Origin: Rhodoferax sp.
GTDB lineage: Bacteria > Pseudomonadota > Gammaproteobacteria > Burkholderiales > Burkholderiaceae_C
Assembly: GCA_018063505.1 (NCBI GenBank)
Contig: JAGPBF010000020.1
Span: forward strand, 1 to 33,339
Direction: 5' to 3'
Length of the DNA: 33,339 nt
In this document: positions 1-9,390 of the stretch, in pieces
Layout: every line of letters begins with the position of its first letter
Numbering within the stretch: the stretch's first letter is position 1
Made by a program: the position numbers and the translations under genes
Notes under the pieces: generated by a model
Databases searched by the model: none
Told to the model about the DNA's origin: nothing
The model's input: only the letters and a program-made list of their open reading frames with translations

Positions 1-284
1 GCCGCTCGGTTTACATCGAAGGGCGTCTGAAAACCCGCAAATACACGGACAAGGATGGCGTCGAGAAATACGCCACCGATATCATCGCCAACGAGATGCA
101 GATGCTGGGCGGCCGCGAAGGCATGGGAGACCCGGGTGGCCATGATGGCGACAACGAAGGCTACTCGCGTCCCAGCGCACCGCCTTCCCGTCCGCCACCA
201 CGCCAGCAGACGCCGGCACCGGCGCCTGCAGCATCCAAGTCGTCCAGCGGCTTCGACGACATGGACGACGACATCCCGTTCTGA
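1..284 (+). CDS. ssb: single-stranded DNA-binding protein, C-terminal part (5' end outside window)
   Basis: SSB coats single-stranded DNA during replication, repair and recombination and recruits partner proteins through its acidic tail. The frame is open from base 3 to the TGA at 282-284. It shows the end of the OB fold ([20 protein letters not shown], then [12 protein letters not shown]). A Gly/Pro/Ala-rich disordered linker follows, and the protein ends in DDMDDDIPF, the typical SSB tail that docks with exonuclease I, PriA and other partners. The N-terminal half lies before the window. A strong intrinsic terminator follows directly. The OB-fold end plus the acidic tail make the identity secure. 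Confidence 0.95.
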   Translation, partial: RSVYIEGRLKTRKYTDKDGVEKYATDIIANEMQMLGGREGMGDPGGHDGDNEGYSRPSAPPSRPPPRQQTPAPAPAASKSSSGFDDMDDDIPF

Positions 285-311
285 TCCGCCGCACTGCCGC
301 CGCGCATCGAC

Positions 312-351
312 AAACCCCTGCAGGTCATGGACTTGCGGGGGTTTTGTTTTT
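312..351 (+). terminator. Rho-independent terminator of ssb
   Basis: A 15-bp stem pairs 312-326 (AAACCCCTGCAGGTC) with 330-344 (GACTTGCGGGGGTTT), including two G-T pairs, around a 3-nt loop. A T-rich tract follows at 345-351. It lies 27 bases after the ssb stop. Nothing T-rich follows in the other direction, so it should act mainly on ssb rather than on the converging mnmA. Confidence 0.88.
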
Positions 352-397
352 GCAGGCCAGGTCTATGCGCTCGTGCAGACCGGCCAGGACCACCACT

Positions 398-1531
398 TCA
401 GCCCGACATCAGCTGCGCCGCGTCGATCACCCCGCCGCCCAGACACACCTCGCCGTCGTACAGCACGGCAGACTGGCCCGGTGTGACAGCCCATTGGGCC
501 TGGGCAAAACGCAAGCCAAATGTCTGGCCGGCGCCCTCGGCGGCCGGCAGTTCCAGCTGGCAGGCCGCATCGCTCTGCCGATACCGTGCTTTGGCCGCCA
601 ACGCGCCCGGCTCGGGTGCGCTGCCACTGACCCAGCTGGCATCGGCCGCATGCAGCTGCCGGTACTGAAGCCACGGATGGTCATGTCCCTGCACCACCCA
701 CAGGATGTTCTTGTCGATGTCCTTGCGCGCAACGAACCACGGCGCATGGTCGCCACCGCCGCGCTGGGCGCCTTTTTCGCGCACCCCGCCGATACCCAGG
801 CCCTGCCTCTGGCCGATGGTGTAGAAACTCAGCCCCACGTGCTGGCCCAGTACCCGACCGCGTTCATCCTTGATCGGGCCGGGCTCACCGGCGATATACC
901 GGTTCAGGAACTCGCGGAACGGCCGCTCGCCGATGAAGCAGATGCCAGTGGAGTCCTTCTTCTTTGCATTGGGCAGTGCGATTTCGGCGGCGATGCGGCG
1001 CACCTCGGTCTTGTGCAGTTCACCCACCGGAAACAGCGTGCGTGCCAGCTGATCCTGGTTCAGCCGGTGCAGGAAATAGCTCTGGTCCTTGGTCGGATCC
1101 AGCCCCTTGAGCAGCTCGAACAACCCGCTTGCCGGGTTCTGCCGCACCCGCGCGTAGTGGCCGGTGGCGATCTTGTCGGCACCGACCCGCATCGCATGGT
1201 CGAGAAAGGCCTTGAACTTGATCTCGGCGTTGCACAGGATGTCGGGGTTGGGCGTGCGGCCGGCCTGGTATTCGCGCAGGAACTCGGCAAACACCCGGTC
1301 CTTGTATTGGGCGGCGAAGTTGACGTGTTCGATCTCGATGCCGATCACGTCGGCCACCGCCGCAGCGTCGACAAAATCGATGTTGGACGAACAGTATTCG
1401 GAATCGTCGTCGTCTTCCCAGTTCTTCATGAACACGCCAACGACCTCATGGCCCTGCTGCTTGAGCAACCAGGCTGTCACCGCGGAGTCCACCCCACCGC
1501 TCAGTCCCACCACGATCCGTTGTCTTTTCAT
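398..1531 (-). CDS. mnmA: tRNA-specific 2-thiouridylase MnmA
   Basis: MnmA adds sulfur to U34 of the tRNAs for Lys, Glu and Gln, using ATP to adenylate the base and sulfur relayed from IscS through the Tus proteins. The 377-residue protein is full length. It has the N-type ATP pyrophosphatase motif SGGVDS (residues 11-16), the first catalytic cysteine in NPDILC (Cys100) and the second in STGICF (Cys198). It follows a NudJ-type Nudix gene on the same strand, the order also seen in E. coli. No Shine-Dalgarno is visible. A -10-like GATAAT lies 9 nt before the ATG, so the mRNA may have almost no leader. Confidence 0.97.
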   Translation of the reverse strand: MKRQRIVVGLSGGVDSAVTAWLLKQQGHEVVGVFMKNWEDDDDSEYCSSNIDFVDAAAVADVIGIEIEHVNFAAQYKDRVFAEFLREYQAGRTPNPDILCNAEIKFKAFLDHAMRVGADKIATGHYARVRQNPASGLFELLKGLDPTKDQSYFLHRLNQDQLARTLFPVGELHKTEVRRIAAEIALPNAKKKDSTGICFIGERPFREFLNRYIAGEPGPIKDERGRVLGQHVGLSFYTIGQRQGLGIGGVREKGAQRGGGDHAPWFVARKDIDKNILWVVQGHDHPWLQYRQLHAADASWVSGSAPEPGALAAKARYRQSDAACQLELPAAEGAGQTFGLRFAQAQWAVTPGQSAVLYDGEVCLGGGVIDAAQLMSG

Positions 1532-1540
1532 CGTGCCGCG

Positions 1541-1557
1541 ATTATCCCCGTGGGGAT
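1541..1557 (-). promoter_or_regulatory. palindrome overlapping a -10-like box upstream of mnmA
   Basis: The plus strand reads ATCCCC-GT-GGGGAT at 1544-1557, a perfect 14-bp inverted repeat. Its left end merges with ATTATC (1541-1546), which on the minus strand is a GATAAT -10-like hexamer 9 nt before the mnmA start. A repressor site over a promoter or a short mRNA hairpin are both possible. There is no clear -35 element and the functional call is weak. Confidence 0.3.
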
Positions 1558-1587
1558 GTGTCCGCCGCCGGCGCAGGTGTTTGGCCG

Positions 1588-2109
1588 TCAGCTGCGTGTG
1601 ATGCCCGCTATCCCCTCGGTCGACAGCAGGGACAGCGGATGGCGGATGCCGGCCAGATAGTCTTCAACACCCTGCAGCAACAAGGCGCTGCGATGCAACT
1701 GCCGGCTGGCGCGGATCTCGTCCACGCCCAGCCACAAGGTGCGCACGATACCCTGGTCCAGCGCGCGTCCTGGATCAAATTGGCCCAGTTCGCCGCAGAA
1801 CGCAAAACGCAGATACGTCGGGCGTGTCCGCGGGCCGTTTGCCTGCGCAACATCCGCCGGCATTGCGGCACCCCCAGGTTGCGCAGCAGACAGGTAGATG
1901 CCGACCAGGCCTTCGGGCCGAAACGCGTATGCGGTTTCCTCCAGCGTCTCGCGCACGCAGGCCTGGACCAGCGACTCACCCGGATCCAGGTGCCCGGCCG
2001 GATTGTTCAGGCGCAGACCGTCGGCCGTGTGCTCTTCGACGAGCAGAAAGCGTCCTTCACGTTCGATAAGGGCAGCAACGGTGACATTGGGTTTCCAGCG
2101 ATGGGGCAT
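1588..2109 (-). CDS. nudJ: Nudix hydrolase, NudJ-like phosphatase
   Basis: A 173-residue Nudix protein. E. coli NudJ hydrolyses nucleoside tri- and diphosphates and HMP-pyrophosphate. The Nudix box runs from residue 39 to 61: GHLDPGE, then RETLEE (Arg53, Glu54, Glu57, Glu58), with Ala60 where the consensus has Gly. The N-terminus [12 protein letters not shown] resembles NudJ, so I chose the ATG at 2109 over an in-frame TTG at 2148. Neither start has a good Shine-Dalgarno. The gene precedes mnmA with a 56-nt gap. Family is sure; the specific NudJ assignment rests on context and N-terminal similarity. Confidence 0.85.
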   Translation of the reverse strand: MPHRWKPNVTVAALIEREGRFLLVEEHTADGLRLNNPAGHLDPGESLVQACVRETLEETAYAFRPEGLVGIYLSAAQPGGAAMPADVAQANGPRTRPTYLRFAFCGELGQFDPGRALDQGIVRTLWLGVDEIRASRQLHRSALLLQGVEDYLAGIRHPLSLLSTEGIAGITRS

Positions 2110-2230
2110 ATTCGACAGTGTTTGGCGTGGTCCGGCCGACCAGGGCAATCGTCTGATGGACGCGAATCAAACTAATGTAAGCTTTGGGCAAGAATTGTGA
2201 CCGGCCTACAACGAACCTAGGAGCCCCTCC

Positions 2231-3358
2231 ATGCTCATTGGCATACCTGCCGAAACCACTGCGAGAGAAACCCGCGTCGCGCTGACCCCCGAGACCGCCA
2301 AGAAGCTCAAGGCCCAGGGACATACCTTGCGGGTACAGTCCGGCGCCGGCGTGGCGGCCAGCGTCACCGATGCTGCGTTCGAGGCTGCGGGCGCCGAGAT
2401 TACCGATGCAGCCGGGGCGCTGGCCTGTGATCTGGTGCTCAAGGTACGCGCGCCATCGGATGCCGAACTGGCAATGATGAAGCCGGGCGCCCACCTGGTG
2501 GGCATGCTCAACCCGTTCGATGCGGCCGGCCTGCAACGACTGGCCAGCGCAGGCCTGACCAGTTTCGCGCTCGAGGCTGCGCCCCGCACGACCCGCGCGC
2601 AGAGCATGGACGTGTTGTCCTCGCAGGCCAATATTGCCGGCTACAAGGCGGTGATGGTCGCCGCGGACAAGTACCAGCGCTTTTTTCCGATGCTGATGAC
2701 GGCTGCCGGCACGGTGAAGGCCGCGCGAGTGGTGATCCTGGGTGTCGGTGTGGCGGGCCTGCAGGCGATTGCCACGGCCAAGCGCCTGGGCGCCGTGATC
2801 GAGGCGTCGGACGTGCGACCGAGTGTCAAGGAACAGGTCGAGTCGCTCGGCGGCAAGTTCATCGAGGTGTCCTACGACACCGATGAAGAGAAGGAAGCGG
2901 CTGTCGGCGTCGGCGGTTATGCCAAGCCGATGCCGCAAAGCTGGCTCGACCGGCAAAAAATCGAGGTGGCCAAGCGCGTGGCGATGGCCGACGTGGTGAT
3001 CTCCACCGCATTGATCCCGGGCCGGGCCGCGCCCACGCTGATCACCGAGGACATGGTCAAGAGCATGAAGCCGGGCTCGATCATCATCGACATTGCCGCG
3101 GGCAAGGGACCGGACGGCGGCGGCAACTGCCCGCTGTCCGAGGCCGACAAGACCGTCGTCAAGCATGGCGTGACGCTGGTTGGCGAAACCAACCTGCCGG
3201 CACTGGTGGCGGCCGATGCGTCTTCGCTGTATGCGCGCAACGTGCTGGACTTCCTCAAACTGATCCTGCCCAAGGACAGCAATTTGAAGGTGGACATGGA
3301 AGACGACATCGTCGCGGCCTGCCTGATGACCCAGGGCGGAGAAGTCAAACGCAAGTGA
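2231..3358 (+). CDS. pntAA: proton-translocating NAD(P) transhydrogenase, subunit alpha part 1 (NAD-binding dI)
   Basis: This is the soluble NAD(H)-binding domain I of the transhydrogenase that uses the proton-motive force to move hydride from NADH to NADP+. The protein has 375 residues. Family signatures are the N-terminus IGIPAE...ETRVALTP, the SSQANIAGYKA segment (130-140) and the Rossmann loop GVGVAG (171-176) followed by EASDVRP. It stops before any membrane segment, which places it in the split three-gene form where pntAB supplies the membrane helices. A Shine-Dalgarno AGGAG at about 2219-2223 supports the start. Confidence 0.96.
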   Translation: MLIGIPAETTARETRVALTPETAKKLKAQGHTLRVQSGAGVAASVTDAAFEAAGAEITDAAGALACDLVLKVRAPSDAELAMMKPGAHLVGMLNPFDAAGLQRLASAGLTSFALEAAPRTTRAQSMDVLSSQANIAGYKAVMVAADKYQRFFPMLMTAAGTVKAARVVILGVGVAGLQAIATAKRLGAVIEASDVRPSVKEQVESLGGKFIEVSYDTDEEKEAAVGVGGYAKPMPQSWLDRQKIEVAKRVAMADVVISTALIPGRAAPTLITEDMVKSMKPGSIIIDIAAGKGPDGGGNCPLSEADKTVVKHGVTLVGETNLPALVAADASSLYARNVLDFLKLILPKDSNLKVDMEDDIVAACLMTQGGEVKRK

Positions 3359-3416
3359 ATCCTGTGCCGCGGCACTGCCGCGAGTAACGGCAAAGCAAAC
3401 CCATCGGAGAACCACA

Positions 3417-3731
3417 ATGGACATTGTTTCCCACACCATCACCAATCTGATCATCTTCGTGCTGGCCATCTACGTCGGCTACCACGTGGTCTGGACCGTG
3501 ACACCGGCCCTGCACACGCCCCTGATGGCGGTGACCAACGCGATTTCGGCCATCGTCATCGTTGGCGCCATGCTGGCGGCCGCCCTGACCGAAACCACGC
3601 TGGGCAGGACCATGGGCGTACTGGCCGTGGCGCTGGCGGCAGTCAACATCTTTGGCGGCTTCCTGGTGACCCGGCGCATGCTGGAGATGTTCAAGAAGAA
3701 AGAGAAAAAGCCCACGGGAGACAAGGCATGA
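3417..3731 (+). CDS. pntAB: NAD(P) transhydrogenase, subunit alpha part 2 (membrane dII part)
   Basis: A 104-residue membrane protein with three hydrophobic helices and a basic tail (FKKKEKKPTGDKA). It matches the small subunit that carries the C-terminal membrane part of E. coli PntA in organisms with the split enzyme. It lies 58 nt after pntAA and 49 nt before pntB, so the three should be co-transcribed and assemble in the inner membrane. Confidence 0.94.
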   Translation: MDIVSHTITNLIIFVLAIYVGYHVVWTVTPALHTPLMAVTNAISAIVIVGAMLAAALTETTLGRTMGVLAVALAAVNIFGGFLVTRRMLEMFKKKEKKPTGDKA

Positions 3732-3780
3732 CGTACGCAGCCACGCACGCCCTGCAACCACACACTCCCGAGGCACAGCC

Positions 3781-5205
3781 ATGAGCATGAATCTTGTCAC
3801 CCTCCTGTACCTGATCGCCTCGGTGTGTTTCATCCAGGCACTCAAGGGTCTCTCGCATCCGACCACGTCGATTCGCGGCAACATGTTCGGCATGATCGGC
3901 ATGGGCATTGCTGCGGTCACCACCGTTTTCCTGATCGCCAACCTGGCCAATAACTTCGGCATGGGCATGGTCTGGGTGCTGGTCGGACTGCTCGCCGGCG
4001 GCGCCTACGGTGCCTACCGCGCCAAGACGGTCGAGATGACGCAGATGCCCGAGCTGGTGGCGTTCTTCCACAGCATGATCGGTCTGGCGGCGGTGTTCAT
4101 CGCGGTTGCGGCCGTGGCCGAGCCGTACGCGTTCGGTATTGTCGCCAAAGGCAGTCCGATCCCGGCGGGTAACCGGCTCGAGCTGTTCCTGGGCGCCGCC
4201 ATTGGCGCGATCACGTTCAGCGGCTCGGTCATCGCCTTTGGCAAACTGTCGGGCAAATACAAGTTCCGGCTGTTCCAGGGCGCGCCGGTGCAGTTTTCCG
4301 GCCAGCACAAGCTCAATCTGATCCTGGGCCTGGCCACTGTCGGCCTGGGCCTGGTGTTCATGTTCACCGAGAACTGGACTGCGTTTTTCGCGATGCTGGC
4401 GCTGGCCTTCGTCATGGGTGTACTCATCATCATCCCGATCGGCGGCGCAGACATGCCGGTGGTGGTGTCGATGCTCAACAGCTATTCGGGCTGGGCCGCG
4501 GCAGGCATCGGCTTCTCGCTGAACAACAGCATGCTGATCATTGCCGGCAGCCTGGTCGGCAGTTCAGGGGCCATCCTGTCGTACATCATGTGCAAGGCGA
4601 TGAACCGCTCGTTCTTCAACGTGATCCTGGGCGGTTTCGGCGGCGAGGCGATCACCGCCGGCGGCGCGGCGGCAGAGAAACGCCCGGTCAAGAGCGGCAG
4701 TGCCGATGACGCGGCTTTCGTGCTGAGCAATGCCGAGACCGTGGTCATCGTGCCTGGCTACGGCCTGGCGGTGGCGCGGGCCCAGCATGCCGTCAAGGAA
4801 CTGGCCGCCAAGCTGACCGAGAAGGGCATCACCGTCAAGTACGCGATCCACCCGGTGGCCGGACGCATGCCCGGTCACATGAACGTGTTGCTGGCCGAGG
4901 CCGAGGTGCCATACGACCAGGTGTTCGAGATGGAAGACATCAACGGCGAGTTCGGCCAGGCCGACGTGGCCATCATCCTGGGCGCCAATGACGTGGTGAA
5001 CCCGGCGGCGCTGCAAAAAGGCAGCCCGATCTACGGCATGCCGATCCTGGAGGCCTACAAGGCCAAGACCGTGATCGTCAACAAGCGTTCGATGGCCGCC
5101 GGATACGCGGGCCTGGACAATGAACTGTTCTATATGGACAAGACGATGATGGTGTTCGGCGACGCGAAGAAGGTCGTCGAGGACATGGGCAAGGCGATCG
5201 AGTAG
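3781..5205 (+). CDS. pntB: NAD(P) transhydrogenase, subunit beta (membrane dII plus NADP-binding dIII)
   Basis: A 474-residue protein whose first ~280 residues are a bundle of membrane helices forming most of the proton channel. The C-terminal NADP(H)-binding domain III begins after a polar hinge near residue 300. Domain III motifs are VPGYGLAVARAQ (324-335), HPVAGRMPGHMNVLLAEA (357-374) and GANDVVNPAA (401-410). It completes the enzyme with pntAA and pntAB. A weak hairpin (5212-5229, GCGTGG/CCACGC) without a T-tract follows the stop. Confidence 0.97.
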   Translation: MSMNLVTLLYLIASVCFIQALKGLSHPTTSIRGNMFGMIGMGIAAVTTVFLIANLANNFGMGMVWVLVGLLAGGAYGAYRAKTVEMTQMPELVAFFHSMIGLAAVFIAVAAVAEPYAFGIVAKGSPIPAGNRLELFLGAAIGAITFSGSVIAFGKLSGKYKFRLFQGAPVQFSGQHKLNLILGLATVGLGLVFMFTENWTAFFAMLALAFVMGVLIIIPIGGADMPVVVSMLNSYSGWAAAGIGFSLNNSMLIIAGSLVGSSGAILSYIMCKAMNRSFFNVILGGFGGEAITAGGAAAEKRPVKSGSADDAAFVLSNAETVVIVPGYGLAVARAQHAVKELAAKLTEKGITVKYAIHPVAGRMPGHMNVLLAEAEVPYDQVFEMEDINGEFGQADVAIILGANDVVNPAALQKGSPIYGMPILEAYKAKTVIVNKRSMAAGYAGLDNELFYMDKTMMVFGDAKKVVEDMGKAIE

Positions 5206-5338
5206 TCGATGGCGTGGCCAGAACCACGCGCACAAAAATAGCGGCGAGCGATCAAAAGGATAAGGGAAACAGAAGCCAGCGGGGCGCAAGCGCCCGCAGC
5301 ATCCAGTTCCCAGCATGAGTTCCCGGAGACACACGACC

Positions 5339-7012
5339 ATGACAGACCGCATCTGGCTCAAGAGCTACCCCCAGGGCGTTCCCGCCGATATCGACGTTGC
5401 GCAATTCGACTCGCTTGCCACGCTGATCGACGATTGCTTCACCCAGCATGCAGCGCGGGTGGGCTACAGCTTCATGGGCCGGGACCTCAGCTACAGGCAG
5501 GTCGACAGCCTGAGTATGGCGTTTGGCGCCTATCTGCAAAAGCTCGGACTGGTCAAGGGCGACCGTGTCGCGGTCATGATGCCCAACCTGCCGCAATATC
5601 CGGTGGCCGTGGCGGCCATCCTGCGCGCCGGCATGGTACTGGTGAACGTCAATCCGCTGTATACCCCGCGTGAACTGGAACACCAGCTCAAGGACTCCGG
5701 TGCCAAGGCGATCGTGATCCTGGAGAACTTCGCCAGCACACTCGAGAAATGCCTGCCCGCGACGGCGATCAGGCACGTGGTCTTGTGCGCCATGGGCGAC
5801 CAGCTCGGACTATTCAAGGGCGCACTGGTCAACTATGTCGTGCGCCACAGCAAAAAACTGGTGCCATCGTTCCATATTCCGGGCGCCGTGCGGTTCAACG
5901 AGGCGATCGCCCGCGGCAGCTCGGCCACATTGAGCCGGCCAGACATCAGGAGCGACGATGTGGCGGTGCTGCAATACACCGGCGGTACCACCGGCGTGTC
6001 CAAAGGCGCGGTATTGTTGCACCGCAACCTGGTGGCCAACGTGTTGCAGAACGAGGCCTGGGGCGCGCCGCTGATGGGCACCATCCCGCGCGGCGAGCAG
6101 GCCACCATCGTCTGTGCCTTGCCGCTTTACCACATCTTCGCCTTCACCTACTGCATGATGCAGTCGATGCGCCTGGGTGGCAAGCTCATCCTGATTGCCA
6201 ATCCGCGCGACCTGCCCACCATGTTCCAGGAGTTGTCCAAGCACCGCATTCACCTGATGCCGGCAGTCAACACCTTGTTCAACGGCATGGTCAATCACCC
6301 TGAATTCAACACCGTGGATTGGAGCCATCTGGTCGGCGCCACCGGTGGCGGCAGCGCGGTGCAGGGCGCGGTGGCCAAACTGTGGCTCGAGAAAACCGGG
6401 CGTCCGATCCTGGAAGGATACGGGCTGAGCGAGACCTCTCCTGTGGCCAGCGGCAATCCGGCCGACGCCACCGACTACAACGGCTCGATCGGCGTGCCCT
6501 TGCCCAATACCTGGATGAAGCTGCTCGACGACGACGGCAAGCCGGTGGCGCAAGGACAGGCCGGCGAGATCGCGATCAAGGGGCCGCAGGTGATGGCCGG
6601 CTATTGGCAACGCCCTGACGAGACCGCCAAGGTCATGACTCCGGACGGCTACTTCAAGACCGGCGACATCGGCATCATGGACCAGCGTGGTTTTTTTCGC
6701 ATCGTTGATCGCAAGAAGGACATGGTGCTGGTCAGCGGCTTCAACGTCTACCCGACGGAAATCGAAGACGTCGTCAGCGGGCTCGACGGTGTGCTCGAAT
6801 GTGCCTGTGTCGGCGTGCCGGATACAAAAACCGGCGAGGCCATCAAGCTGGTGATCGTCAAGAAAGACCCGGCCCTGACGGAGGCCAAGGTCCGCGCCTG
6901 GTGCAAGGAAAAGCTCACCGGCTACAAGCAGCCCAAGGTGATCGAGTTCCGCGCCGACCTTCCCAAGACGCCCGTGGGCAAGATTCTGCGGCGCGAGCTG
7001 CGCGACAAGTAG
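5339..7012 (+). CDS. fadD: long-chain fatty acid-CoA ligase
   Basis: FadD activates free fatty acids to acyl-CoA with ATP, coupling uptake to beta-oxidation. The 557-residue protein aligns from end to end with E. coli FadD as I remember it: N-terminus RIWLKSYPQGVPADI, AMP-binding loop YTGGTTGVSKGA (213-224), EGYGLSETSP, KTGDIG, DRKKDMVLVSGFNVYP and C-terminal catalytic lysine region GKILRRELRDK. The ATG at 5339 has GGAGA 9 nt upstream and gives the FadD-type N-terminus; an ATG at 5315 would add eight unrelated residues. It is convergent with corA, with only about 15 bases between the stops and no evident terminator. Confidence 0.94.
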   Translation: MTDRIWLKSYPQGVPADIDVAQFDSLATLIDDCFTQHAARVGYSFMGRDLSYRQVDSLSMAFGAYLQKLGLVKGDRVAVMMPNLPQYPVAVAAILRAGMVLVNVNPLYTPRELEHQLKDSGAKAIVILENFASTLEKCLPATAIRHVVLCAMGDQLGLFKGALVNYVVRHSKKLVPSFHIPGAVRFNEAIARGSSATLSRPDIRSDDVAVLQYTGGTTGVSKGAVLLHRNLVANVLQNEAWGAPLMGTIPRGEQATIVCALPLYHIFAFTYCMMQSMRLGGKLILIANPRDLPTMFQELSKHRIHLMPAVNTLFNGMVNHPEFNTVDWSHLVGATGGGSAVQGAVAKLWLEKTGRPILEGYGLSETSPVASGNPADATDYNGSIGVPLPNTWMKLLDDDGKPVAQGQAGEIAIKGPQVMAGYWQRPDETAKVMTPDGYFKTGDIGIMDQRGFFRIVDRKKDMVLVSGFNVYPTEIEDVVSGLDGVLECACVGVPDTKTGEAIKLVIVKKDPALTEAKVRAWCKEKLTGYKQPKVIEFRADLPKTPVGKILRRELRDK

Positions 7013-7027
7013 GCGCACACCGCCGGG

Positions 7028-8014
7028 CTAATTCAGCCAGCCCCGGCGCCGGAAATACCACATCGGGGCGATCGCGCTGGCCGCCATCAGCACCAGTGCA
7101 AACGGATACCCGTAGGTCCACTCCAGTTCGGGCATGAAGCGAAAGTTCATTCCATAAGCACTGGCCACCAGCGTTGGCGGCAGCAATGCCACGGCCGCCA
7201 CCGAAAACAGCTTGATGATCTTGTTCTGGTTGATGTTGATGAAACCGACGGTTGCATCCATCAGGAAGTTGATCTTGTCGAACAGGAAGGTGGTGTGCGA
7301 GTCGAGCGAATCGATGTCACGCAGGATCTGGCGCGCCTCTTCGAACTGCTCGCCATTGAGCATCTTGCTGCGCATCATGAAGCTGACCGCGCGCCGGGTG
7401 TCCATGGTGTTGCGCCGGATCCGGCCGTTCAGGTCTTCCTGGCGCGCTATGGCCCCCAGCACCTCACCGGCCAGCTCGTCGGTCATGTCGCCCGACAACA
7501 CCTTGGAGCTGACCTGCTCGAGTTCATCGTAGATGCCCTCGAGCATATCGGCCGAGCGCTCCGCGTCGGCGTCGAACAGCTTGAGCAGAACCTCCTTGCC
7601 GTCTTCGATCAGGCCGGGTGCGCGCCGTGCCCGCATGCGCAGCAGGCGAAACACCGGAACGTCTTCCTCGTGGATCGAGAACAGGATGCCCTTGCTGCGA
7701 ACTTCATCGTTGGCCAGGTTGAGGATAAAGGCCACGCGGGCGGTGCGTGTCTCTTCACCGCTGGTGATGAAAAAGTCGCTGCGGATGTTGAGATCGCCGT
7801 TTTCCTCGGAGTAGAACCGGGCCGACTCCTCGATGTCTTCGTCCATGGCATTGGCCGGGATGACGACGCCGTAATACTGCTCGACCCACTGCTTTTCCTG
7901 GGGGCTGGGCGAATCGAGATCGACCCATACCGGGCTGAACCGGGACAACTCCTCCAGTGACGAAATTTCTTCCTGGTAAAGCCGGCCGTTGGCGAGTGAG
8001 AAAACATTGAGCAT
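7028..8014 (-). CDS. corA: magnesium/cobalt transport protein CorA
   Basis: CorA forms pentameric inner-membrane channels for Mg2+ (also Co2+ and Ni2+). The 328-residue protein has a long cytoplasmic N-terminal domain, then two C-terminal membrane helices. The family-defining selectivity motif GMN (288-290, in SAYGMNF) closes the first helix, and the protein ends in a basic tail (FRRRGWLN). The start MLNVFSLANGRL at 8014 matches the known CorA N-terminus; longer in-frame extensions look unrelated. A palindrome with an embedded GATAAT lies about 100 nt upstream, just after the patatin stop. Confidence 0.95.
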   Translation of the reverse strand: MLNVFSLANGRLYQEEISSLEELSRFSPVWVDLDSPSPQEKQWVEQYYGVVIPANAMDEDIEESARFYSEENGDLNIRSDFFITSGEETRTARVAFILNLANDEVRSKGILFSIHEEDVPVFRLLRMRARRAPGLIEDGKEVLLKLFDADAERSADMLEGIYDELEQVSSKVLSGDMTDELAGEVLGAIARQEDLNGRIRRNTMDTRRAVSFMMRSKMLNGEQFEEARQILRDIDSLDSHTTFLFDKINFLMDATVGFININQNKIIKLFSVAAVALLPPTLVASAYGMNFRFMPELEWTYGYPFALVLMAASAIAPMWYFRRRGWLN

Positions 8015-8110
8015 GAACCCATCCCCGGAGTCTGGAATGTCGCTGAAGCGGGGAGAGTCGCGCCACACGGCACGCAGGCAATGTCAGGCAGCGGGACCCG
8101 TTGATCCGAA

Positions 8111-8126
8111 GTGCGAATTATCGCAC
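8111..8126 (-). promoter_or_regulatory. 16-bp palindrome with -10-like GATAAT upstream of corA
   Basis: GTGCGA-ATTA-TCGCAC is a perfect inverted repeat with a 4-bp centre. On the minus strand the centre and its flank read GATAAT, a plausible -10 box. That would give a corA leader of about 100 nt. There is no T-tract, so an intrinsic terminator for the upstream patatin gene is unlikely. No convincing -35 element was seen. Confidence 0.3.
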
Positions 8127-8137
8127 CGCGCTCGTGC

Positions 8138-9349
8138 TCAGGATCCGAGAATGAGTTCGAGCAGTTCGCCCTTGCGCGCCAGCGCGTCGCGCTCGCCCAT
8201 GGCGATCAGCGCCTGCACGAAGCGCGGTTCAAACAGCAGATAACTTGCCAGCGTTCCACCGCTGCCCTTGAGCACGCCCAGGGCACCCATGGCGTGCCGG
8301 ATGGCCGGTGGCAACTCGCCGGTGAACTCCTGCGCCAGCGCATCGAGCGACTGCGACGGCGCCACGGCCAATACATCGATGGCCTTGAACCGCATCGCCT
8401 GCACTGCGTCCGACGGCAGGCCAGTGATGGTCTGCGTCACGCGCTGGGTCTGTTCGACGTCCGCCTGCAAGGTATCGTGAAACACGCTTGCGATCACGTG
8501 ACCGGCCATGCTGCCCAAGGTCGGGCCCTTGGCCGGCGCCATCTCCGGCTCGACGGCCAGGCCCAGGCCGGGTCGCTCGGGCTGCCCCACACCCACCACC
8601 AGGATCCGGCTGGCGCCCAGGTGCATCGCGGGCGAGAGCGGGGTCACCTGGCGCATCGAGCCGTCGCCAAAGAACTCCTCGCGGCCGTCCACCTGCAAGG
8701 GTGTGGCCGGAAACAGGAAGGGAATGGCACTGGACGCCATCAGGTGGTCGATGGTCAGTGACTGGTATTCGGCCCGCCGACCTGGCCTGCGCCAGGTCGC
8801 GAATTCGGCCGGGCTGGCAGTATGGCAAAACGTCCAGTGCACGCCGCTGGTATAGCTCGAACCGGTGATCGCCAGCGCATCGATCGTATTAGAGCGCAGA
8901 GCATCACCGATGGCATCGAGCGGAATTCCTTTGCGCAGCGTCTCGCGCAAAGCCGTGTTGTCCATCATGGCGCCATTGGCCTGCGCATGGCGCGACAGGC
9001 TCAAGGCAACCGCAATCCGGCTGAACCGGACCCAGGGTGGCACATTGAGGTCGTAAACGTCGGCAGAACGCAGCCGGCACCAGAATTCCGCCAATTCCCC
9101 GAAAGCCTGAAGGCCTTGCGTCGCCCGGCTGGCCAGGAACGCGGCATTGATCGCGCCCGCCGATGTGCCTACCAGCACCTGGAACGGGAAAGTGCGCGGT
9201 GCGTCGCTGCTGGCACCGAGCATTGCAGCCAACGCACGCAACACGCCGACCTGGTAGGCGGTGCGCGCACCGCCCCCCATCAGGACCAGCCCGATCGTGG
9301 GTCGGCCGCGTTCGCGCAAGCCTGCGTGGATGATGGTGTCCAGACTCAT
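8138..9349 (-). CDS. patatin-like phospholipase
   Basis: A 403-residue patatin-family protein, a group of serine acyl hydrolases acting on phospholipids or neutral lipids. It carries the oxyanion-hole loop GGGAR (25-29), the nucleophile elbow GTSAG (61-65, Ser63) and the catalytic aspartate in GDGS (Asp229), so the Ser-Asp dyad is complete. No signal peptide or membrane helix is evident, suggesting a cytoplasmic enzyme. It lies upstream of corA on the same strand. Its position before hpf is where many betaproteobacteria carry lpt genes and rpoN. Substrate unknown. Confidence 0.9.
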   Translation of the reverse strand: MSLDTIIHAGLRERGRPTIGLVLMGGGARTAYQVGVLRALAAMLGASSDAPRTFPFQVLVGTSAGAINAAFLASRATQGLQAFGELAEFWCRLRSADVYDLNVPPWVRFSRIAVALSLSRHAQANGAMMDNTALRETLRKGIPLDAIGDALRSNTIDALAITGSSYTSGVHWTFCHTASPAEFATWRRPGRRAEYQSLTIDHLMASSAIPFLFPATPLQVDGREEFFGDGSMRQVTPLSPAMHLGASRILVVGVGQPERPGLGLAVEPEMAPAKGPTLGSMAGHVIASVFHDTLQADVEQTQRVTQTITGLPSDAVQAMRFKAIDVLAVAPSQSLDALAQEFTGELPPAIRHAMGALGVLKGSGGTLASYLLFEPRFVQALIAMGERDALARKGELLELILGS

Positions 9350-9390
9350 TAGAACATTTTGTAACCTGTTCAGAGTCTATTGCACAAGTC

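Noticed and set aside
5282..5295. Hairpin GGGCGC-AA-GCGCCC before fadD
   Set aside because: Short GC-rich self-complementary runs are common at this base composition. It has no T-tract and no other supporting signal.
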